Below, one piece after another: positions 6,048 to 10,473 of a stretch of 10,473 nucleotides of DNA. The translations under genes and the position numbers were made by a program. The DNA lies in the NCBI GenBank assembly GCA_910577085.1, contig CAJTLE010000102.1, forward strand, positions 1 through 10,473. The letters are read 5' to 3'. Below the pieces are notes generated by a model. The model searched no databases, was not told the DNA's origin, and saw only the letters and a program-made list of their open reading frames with translations. How positions within the stretch are numbered: the first letter of the stretch is position 1; each line of letters begins with the position of its first letter. Source of the DNA: an uncultured Allobaculum sp. (GTDB taxonomy: Bacteria; Bacillota_I; Bacilli_A; Erysipelotrichales; Erysipelotrichaceae).

Positions 6048-7034
6048 ATGTCGCAATGGATTGAAACTGTTCAATCTTTTTTTAATCGCCCGGAAAGTGA
6101 AGCTGATTCTTTATCTGCTGCACAATACGAGTCCGGAAAAGCTGGCACACAATCTTCTACGAGATCAAAACATAAAACCTGCCTGATTGACGTCGGCGGA
6201 GGACTTCGAGGGGTATATGCTGGCGGAGTGCTGGAAAGATTGATGGATGAAAACATCCAGGTTGATTTATGCATCGGAGTCAGTGCCGGCAGTGCCAATC
6301 TGGCCACCTATATTGCCAGACAGAAAGGGCGGTTATACGCCTACTATCATGACTACAGCTATCGTCAGGAATATGCCTCCATTCATAACTATCTGACCAA
6401 GCGCTCCTTTTTTGATATGGACTATATTTATGGAACGCTCTCCAATTCGGATGGCGAATATCCGCTCGATTATCCGGCCATGATGGCCTCGCCAACCCAG
6501 CTGATTACCGTCGCCACTAACGCCCTGACCGGACGGCCCGTTTATCTGGGCAAGGAATGGATGCGTCAGGACGATTATGCCCTGATCAAAGGCTCCTGCT
6601 CAGTGCCTTATTTATGTACAACCAATAACATTGCCAATATTCCATTCTGTGATGGAACCGTCAGTGATCCGATTCCAGTCCAGAAAGCCCTGGAGATGGG
6701 TGCCGACCGGATCGCTATTCTCTTTCCAAGACCGGTCGAAGAAGACAAACCAGGGAAAGCGATGGAACTGACCATCGAACTGGCCGCTCACTTTTCTCAA
6801 TACGGCCGCACCTTTCCGGCCGTCTATGATGCTTTAAAAGTCCGCATGGACAAAAACAATGAATCCCTGCGGCTGGCTTTGAGGCTGCAGGAAGAAGGAA
6901 AACTTCTGTTTGTGTTTCCAAAAACGCTCCATGATGTAAAATCTCTAGGTGGCTCGCCAGAAGCCGTCCAGGCCCTGTATGATGAAGGGTATCAGGATGG
7001 CCGCAAGGCTGCTGATTTTCTGCTTCAACCATAG
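6048..7034 (+). CDS. Patatin-like phospholipase family protein
   Basis: This protein of about 328 residues is a patatin-type serine lipid hydrolase with a Ser-Asp dyad. Motifs: the oxyanion loop GGGLRG (50-55), the nucleophile elbow GVSAGS (77-82) with Ser79, and the second dyad residue Asp202 in CDGT (201-204). Substrates may be phospholipids or other acyl esters; they cannot be read from the sequence. No signal peptide or membrane segment is visible, and about 40 polar residues precede the domain, so the protein is likely cytoplasmic. I chose the ATG at 6048 because AAAGGAGA lies at 6033-6040; an in-frame ATG at 5871 would add 59 residues but has no ribosome binding site. It stands between two terminated or separate units and appears monocistronic. 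Its role beside the PTS and peptidoglycan genes is unclear. Confidence 0.88.
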   Translation: MSQWIETVQSFFNRPESEADSLSAAQYESGKAGTQSSTRSKHKTCLIDVGGGLRGVYAGGVLERLMDENIQVDLCIGVSAGSANLATYIARQKGRLYAYYHDYSYRQEYASIHNYLTKRSFFDMDYIYGTLSNSDGEYPLDYPAMMASPTQLITVATNALTGRPVYLGKEWMRQDDYALIKGSCSVPYLCTTNNIANIPFCDGTVSDPIPVQKALEMGADRIAILFPRPVEEDKPGKAMELTIELAAHFSQYGRTFPAVYDALKVRMDKNNESLRLALRLQEEGKLLFVFPKTLHDVKSLGGSPEAVQALYDEGYQDGRKAADFLLQP

Positions 7035-7054
7035 AATTGAAAATATACAATTCT
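7033..7054 (+). repeat. AT-rich hairpin overlapping the patatin stop codon
   Basis: AGAATTG (7033-7039) and CAATTCT (7048-7054) pair with an 8-base loop. The left arm begins at the last bases of the TAG stop codon. It has little GC and only a short pyrimidine-rich tail (TCTCTG), so it is at best a weak terminator. Confidence 0.35.
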
Positions 7055-7099
7055 TCTCTGACTCAGATTAGGCATGATTTTCTCTTCCATATATTTATA

Positions 7100-7141
7100 G
7101 GGAAATATCGATCGGGAAAAATATCCAGGGAAAATCTGCAG
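7100..7141 (+). repeat. Three GGGAAA-type repeats at 14-base period before murT
   Basis: GGGAAATATC at 7100, GGGAAAAATATC at 7114 and GGGAAAATC at 7128 begin exactly 14 bases apart. They lie 29 to 70 bases before the murT ATG, where transcription or regulation could be affected. No known binding protein can be assigned. Confidence 0.55.
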
Positions 7142-7169
7142 AGAAGAATTTCATCAGGAAGGATTCTTC

Positions 7170-8486
7170 ATGAGTAAACTCTCTATCTTAGCTGCGAAAA
7201 CTTCGTTCAAACTGCTTTCGCTCGTTGGCCGCGGTGGTTCAATGCCCGGAACGATCGCTTTGAAAGTAGATCCCAACTCCTTAAGCAAGCTGCATTTTCG
7301 CGGACCGGTTATTTTAGTGACCGGAACCAATGGCAAGACTTCAACTGCCAACATGATTTCTTCACTTTTTGAAAAAGCCGGCAAGAAAGTAGTCTCCAAC
7401 CGCAAAGGGGACAACCTGAAAGCCGGAATTACTTCTGCGCTGTTACAGAATACAAAAGGCGATGGAACGGTCGATGCGGATGTCGTCGTTCTGGAAGTCG
7501 ACGAACTCAATGTCCGCCATATTCTGCCCTTTATTCCTGTTTCCGTACTGGTGGTCAACAACTTCTTTCGTGACCAGTTAGACCGGGCAAGAGAAATGGA
7601 ACAGTTGATTGAATCGATTGAAAACGTTCTGCCAGACTTTAAAGGAACTCTGGTTCTTAATGGCAACGACCCGAACACTGTCCGACTCGCCCTGAAGGCA
7701 CCCCATGCGAAAGCCATGTATTTTGGTCTGGACCGTACGCCATATTCCTTTACAGAATCCAGGGAAGCCAGTGAAGGAAAGTTCTGTCCGCGCTGCAACA
7801 CCAAACTGGAATACGAATATTATCAATACTCTCATATCGGTAAATTCCACTGCCCGGGGTGTGGGTTTGAAACCCCGGAATTTGATGTCCAGCTCGATCA
7901 GATTGATCTGAACCGGCAGACCTTTGACTACAAAGGCCATCGCTTCCAGGGACCCTATGAAGGCATGTACTCGATGTATAACTATGCTGCGGTTCTGACC
8001 GTTCTGGAAAAATACAATCTGCCTTTATCCGCCTTTGAAAAGATGTTAAAAGACGCTCCCCATCCAGCCGGACGCAATGAACGTTTTAAAAAGGGAAATA
8101 AGGAAGTTGTGCTCAACCTTGTTAAAAACCCGACGGGTGCCAATGAGGTCATGAAGGTCATTGAACGCGATGGAACGAAAAAAGCCATTGTGATTGTTTT
8201 AAATGACCATGAACAGGATGGCACCGATGTGTCCTGGATTTATGACACCCAGTTTGAAAAGTTCATGAACCCACAGACATCAGCGGTCATCTGCTCCGGA
8301 ACAAGAGCTGGCGATATGGCGTTACGGATGTACTACGGAAATTTCCAGGGAGATCTTTCAGTAGAGTCCAGTATTGAAAGTGCCGTCAACAAGGCACTGG
8401 AAAAGAGCGATACGGTTTATGTAGTGGCAACCTATACAGCCCTGCTGCCAAGCCGTAAAGCGATTATGAAGGAATTAAATGTATGA
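7170..8486 (+). CDS. murT: Lipid II isoglutaminyl synthase subunit MurT
   Basis: MurT, with GatD, uses ATP and ammonia from glutamine to amidate the D-glutamate of lipid II, giving D-isoglutamine in Gram-positive peptidoglycan; it acts at the cytoplasmic face of the membrane. The 438-residue protein has a Mur-ligase core with the ATP loop TGTNGKTS (51-58, Lys56). A four-cysteine zinc-ribbon insert follows, with Cys206 and Cys209 in CPRC and Cys228 and Cys231 in CPGC. The C-terminal domain carries GTDVSWIYD (351-359), where Asp353 is likely the residue that completes the catalytic triad with GatD (by family knowledge). The length is typical. AGGAAGGA (7156-7163) precedes the ATG. The stop overlaps the gatD start in ATGA, so the two are translationally coupled. 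This is an essential or near-essential wall-modification gene in relatives. Confidence 0.96.
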   Translation: MSKLSILAAKTSFKLLSLVGRGGSMPGTIALKVDPNSLSKLHFRGPVILVTGTNGKTSTANMISSLFEKAGKKVVSNRKGDNLKAGITSALLQNTKGDGTVDADVVVLEVDELNVRHILPFIPVSVLVVNNFFRDQLDRAREMEQLIESIENVLPDFKGTLVLNGNDPNTVRLALKAPHAKAMYFGLDRTPYSFTESREASEGKFCPRCNTKLEYEYYQYSHIGKFHCPGCGFETPEFDVQLDQIDLNRQTFDYKGHRFQGPYEGMYSMYNYAAVLTVLEKYNLPLSAFEKMLKDAPHPAGRNERFKKGNKEVVLNLVKNPTGANEVMKVIERDGTKKAIVIVLNDHEQDGTDVSWIYDTQFEKFMNPQTSAVICSGTRAGDMALRMYYGNFQGDLSVESSIESAVNKALEKSDTVYVVATYTALLPSRKAIMKELNV

Positions 8487-9259
8487 TCGTTAAATGTGCA
8501 TGGATGTATCACGACATCATGGATCTTTACGGAGATAAAGGAAACATCATGACCCTGACAAGCCGTGCCAAGTCACGCGGCATTGACTTTCAGGTCACGA
8601 CTGTCGGTATTGGTCAGGAAGCGGATCTTTCGGACTTTGATCTGGTGTTTATGGGCGGCGGTGCCGATAAGGAACAGGTTGCTCTGATTCCGGATCTGCT
8701 CTCGCGTAAAGACAATATCCAGAAGGCTCTGGATGAAAATACGTTTTTCTTATTGATCTGCGGCGGGTATCAGCTGTTTGGCCAGTATTACGAAACAGCG
8801 GATAAAGAAAAGATCGAAGGTCTGAAGTTTGCGGATTACTACACCGCAACCGGCAAAGCCAAATCCCGCTGCATTGGCAACATCATCATTGATGCCCCAT
8901 TGGATGGCATCAATCTGCGCCTGATCGGCTTTGAAAACCATGGCGGGCAGACGATGAATGTTGCTCATCCATTAGGAAAAGTCGTTCATGGCTATGGAAA
9001 CAGCTTTGACGGCGGCTTTGACGGCGGCTTTGAAGGCTATTATGACGGCCATATTCTTGGCACCTATCTGCATGGACCGCTGCTGCCAAAAAATGGCCAG
9101 CTTGCTGACTTTGTGCTGACCAAAGCCATCCAGAAGCGAAATCCAGAATTTACTTTTGATCAGTTAGCGCCCATTGATCAGCCCTGGGAAGGCATAGCCC
9201 GCAAGGCTTTGCTGGACCGCTGGAAACTGGAAGACAGGGCGGAAGTCCACAACAATTAA
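8483..9259 (+). CDS. gatD: Lipid II isoglutaminyl synthase glutaminase subunit GatD
   Basis: GatD hydrolyses glutamine and channels ammonia to MurT for amidation of lipid II. It is a 258-residue class I (CobB/CobQ-like) glutamine amidotransferase. The nucleophile Cys93 lies in LICGGYQ (91-97) and the catalytic His197 in GTYLHGP (193-199). Its own ribosome binding site AAGGAA (8469-8474) lies inside the end of murT, and the start overlaps the murT stop by 4 bases. DNA at 9004-9027 repeats a 12-base unit twice, with a partial third copy, giving FDGGFDGGFEG (175-185) in the surface loop just before the catalytic His. The loop probably differs in length from relatives. No U-tailed terminator follows; the downstream region is unusual (9285-9395). 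Confidence 0.96.
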   Translation: MIVKCAWMYHDIMDLYGDKGNIMTLTSRAKSRGIDFQVTTVGIGQEADLSDFDLVFMGGGADKEQVALIPDLLSRKDNIQKALDENTFFLLICGGYQLFGQYYETADKEKIEGLKFADYYTATGKAKSRCIGNIIIDAPLDGINLRLIGFENHGGQTMNVAHPLGKVVHGYGNSFDGGFDGGFEGYYDGHILGTYLHGPLLPKNGQLADFVLTKAIQKRNPEFTFDQLAPIDQPWEGIARKALLDRWKLEDRAEVHNN

Positions 9260-9284
9260 CCGCTGCTCGGCATTGTCCTTAAGA

Positions 9285-9395
9285 CTGATCTGGATCTGGA
9301 TCTGCCTCAAAACTTTGAAGAAAACCTGAAAAACAGATCAGGTTTCAGGCAGATCGTCTGTTCTTTGCCCGCATTCTGGTGGTCGGTCTTCAAAG
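9285..9395 (+). ncRNA. Candidate structured RNA after gatD with alternative pairings
   Basis: Outer stem: GATCTGCCT (9299-9307) with AGGCAGATC (9347-9355). Inner stem: AAACCTGA (9322-9329) with TCAGGTTT (9338-9345). Competing pair: CTGATCTG (9285-9292) with CAGATCAG (9334-9341), which overlaps the inner stem. Long-range pair: CTTTGAAGA in the left internal loop (9313-9321) with TCTTCAAAG (9387-9395). Tandem GATCTG occurs three times at 9287-9304. It is transcribed, if at all, as the 3' end of murT-gatD, since the next promoter begins at 9408. No known RNA family was recognised; it may be an atypical terminator. Confidence 0.4.
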
Positions 9396-9407
9396 AAGGG
9401 CCTCAGC

Positions 9408-9436
9408 TTGTATGAAAACTGGTTTAACGCTAAAAT
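9408..9436 (+). promoter_or_regulatory. Promoter of the SDR gene
   Basis: TTGTAT (9408-9413) and TAAAAT (9431-9436) are exactly 17 bases apart and give a good sigma-A promoter. Transcription would start near 9443, leaving a leader of about 45 bases. That leader contains an AGACGG/CCGTCT hairpin (9450-9467) before the AAAGGA ribosome binding site at 9470-9475. Confidence 0.65.
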
Positions 9437-9449
9437 AAGGCAATATACA

Positions 9450-9467
9450 AGACGGAGTTAACCGTCT
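9450..9467 (+). repeat. Hairpin in the SDR leader
   Basis: AGACGG (9450-9455) and CCGTCT (9462-9467) pair with a 6-base loop AGTTAA. The stem ends three bases before the ribosome binding site region (AAAGGA at 9470-9475), so it could influence translation or mRNA stability. Confidence 0.45.
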
Positions 9468-9488
9468 CGAAAGGATATAACACAATCA

Positions 9489-10253
9489 ATGAATCGTTTA
9501 GCTGACAAAGTTGCTGTTATCACAGGTGGAAATGCCGGAGTCGGTGCTGAAATTGCCAAACTGTTTGCGGATGAAGGCGCAAAAGTCGTCATTTCAGCAA
9601 GACGGATGGACAAGCTCGAAAAAGTCGCTGATGAAATCCGCGAATCCTCAGGAGAAGTCCTGCCGGTCCGCTGCGATATTTCAAAACCTGAAGAAGCAGA
9701 TAACCTTATTCATCAGGCAATTCTTGAATATGGTCAGATCGATATTCTCGTCAATAATGCTGGAATTCTCGAAGATGGCATGAAACCGATTGAATGTGCC
9801 ACGGACGAAGATATCAGTCGGATTATCGATACCAATTTAAAAGGAACCATGTACGTGACCCGGGCCGCCCTGCAGGAAATGCAGGAAAACGACCGGGCTT
9901 CGATTGTGAATATTGCCTCTGTTGCTGGTGAAAAAGGATGCGGACCTGCAGCCTATGCGGTTGCCAAAGCCGGAATCATCGGCCTGACCAAGCATACAGC
10001 TTTCCGTTTTACCGGAACCGGCATTCGCTGCAATGTCATCTGCCCGGGAACCATCGCCACCTCGATGACGGCTCATCAGGATGTGGCCTCACTCAATAAA
10101 GATATGATGAAAGCCATGCGCTCTCATCTTGATCTTTCCGCTGGTGTGGCTTCGGTTGAAGACATTGCCAACATCGCTTTATTTTTAGCTTCAGATGAAT
10201 CCAATGCGATGACCGGCCAGGTTCTGGTCTCTGATTTTGGTGCTTCGCTATAG
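9489..10253 (+). CDS. SDR family NAD(P)-dependent oxidoreductase
   Basis: This 254-residue short-chain dehydrogenase/reductase of the classical type resembles 3-oxoacyl-ACP reductases and sugar or alcohol dehydrogenases. The cofactor loop is TGGNAGVG (12-19), NNAG is at 89-92, Asn116 lies in DTNLKG, and the catalytic residues are Ser144, Tyr156 and Lys160 (YAVAK). Arg38 and Arg39 in SARRM (36-40) sit after the second beta-strand, where basic residues usually favour NADP(H) over NAD. The substrate cannot be read from sequence. AAAGGA (9470-9475) is 13 bases before the ATG, a rather long spacing. It has its own promoter and terminator, so it is probably monocistronic, and no link to murT-gatD is visible beyond adjacency. 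Confidence 0.93.
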   Translation: MNRLADKVAVITGGNAGVGAEIAKLFADEGAKVVISARRMDKLEKVADEIRESSGEVLPVRCDISKPEEADNLIHQAILEYGQIDILVNNAGILEDGMKPIECATDEDISRIIDTNLKGTMYVTRAALQEMQENDRASIVNIASVAGEKGCGPAAYAVAKAGIIGLTKHTAFRFTGTGIRCNVICPGTIATSMTAHQDVASLNKDMMKAMRSHLDLSAGVASVEDIANIALFLASDESNAMTGQVLVSDFGASL

Positions 10254-10289
10254 ATTCTGTCCACCCAATATTCAAATCACCTATAGAAG

Positions 10290-10324
10290 GAGGCTGTTGC
10301 TTTTTGGCAAAGATGCCTCTTTTT
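10290..10324 (+). terminator. Rho-independent terminator after the SDR gene
   Basis: GAGGC (10290-10294) pairs with GCCTC (10315-10319), and inside it TTGC (10297-10300) pairs with GCAA (10307-10310). Five T follow at 10320-10324. It lies 36 bases after the SDR stop codon. Confidence 0.8.
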
Positions 10325-10473
10325 GTATTGAAAGCCAACGTTATTACCTAATTTCCCCACTATATACACAGGAAGCGCTAATCAAAATGAAGACATAGCC
10401 ACACATAAAGCTAAAACTTGTTTTTCCTCTTGAAAAATCAGGATATGTATAATATTATCTTTACAAATTATAC

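Noticed and set aside
7154..7804. 216-codon minus strand open frame inside murT
   Set aside because: It is antisense to the clear murT frame, Ser/Arg/Leu-rich in the way of shadow frames, and has no recognisable motif.
10371..10385. AGGAAGCGCTAATC as a CcpA cre site
   Set aside because: It has the CG core but mismatches several fixed positions and is not tied to a clear promoter.
10448..10453. TATAAT near the right end as a promoter
   Set aside because: It is a perfect -10 hexamer, but no -35 at 16-18 bases is visible (TTGAAA is 12 bases away, TTGTTT 24) and the window ends before any gene.

Overview
The window looks like part of a low-to-middling GC Gram-positive (Bacillota) chromosome. 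The lactose/cellobiose-type PTS, the GntR/UTRA regulator, the MurT-GatD pair (peptidoglycan amidation), strong AGGAGG-type ribosome binding sites and U-tailed hairpin terminators all fit. The protein style could fit a gut Erysipelotrichia-type organism, but that is a guess; nothing in the window fixes the genus. There are nine complete protein-coding genes and no tRNA, rRNA, CRISPR array or insertion sequence.

Bases 1-285 hold two terminators. One faces right and closes a gene lying before the window. The other faces left and closes a leftward transcription unit of a GntR-family regulator and a PTS EIIA protein (1350 to 286). A 928-base stretch without genes (1351-2278) separates this unit from a rightward set: a GH1 6-phospho-beta-glucosidase-type hydrolase (2279-3685), PTS EIIC (3741-5090) and PTS EIIB (5295-5609), closed by a strong terminator near 5636-5678. 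Together these form a beta-glucoside uptake and cleavage module. EIIA and EIIB pass phosphate to the sugar as EIIC imports it, the hydrolase splits the phosphorylated disaccharide, and the UTRA regulator probably senses a phosphorylated sugar. The long divergent region carries seven copies of TAGACA, all in one orientation, a TGTCT/AGACA dyad, and a promoter with a CcpA cre-like site between its -35 and -10.

The second half is housekeeping or accessory. It holds a lone patatin-like phospholipase (best start 6048, end 7034), then murT-gatD (7170-9259, overlapping by 4 bases), which amidates the D-glutamate of lipid II, then an SDR oxidoreductase (9489-10253) with its own promoter and a terminator. 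The most interesting unexplained stretch is 9285-9395, downstream of gatD. It contains several mutually exclusive 8-9 bp complementary pairings and three tandem GATCTG hexamers, so it is a candidate structured RNA or unusual 3' end. A triplicated 14-base motif lies just upstream of murT.

No clearly new multi-gene system is visible. The points of interest are regulatory and structural.
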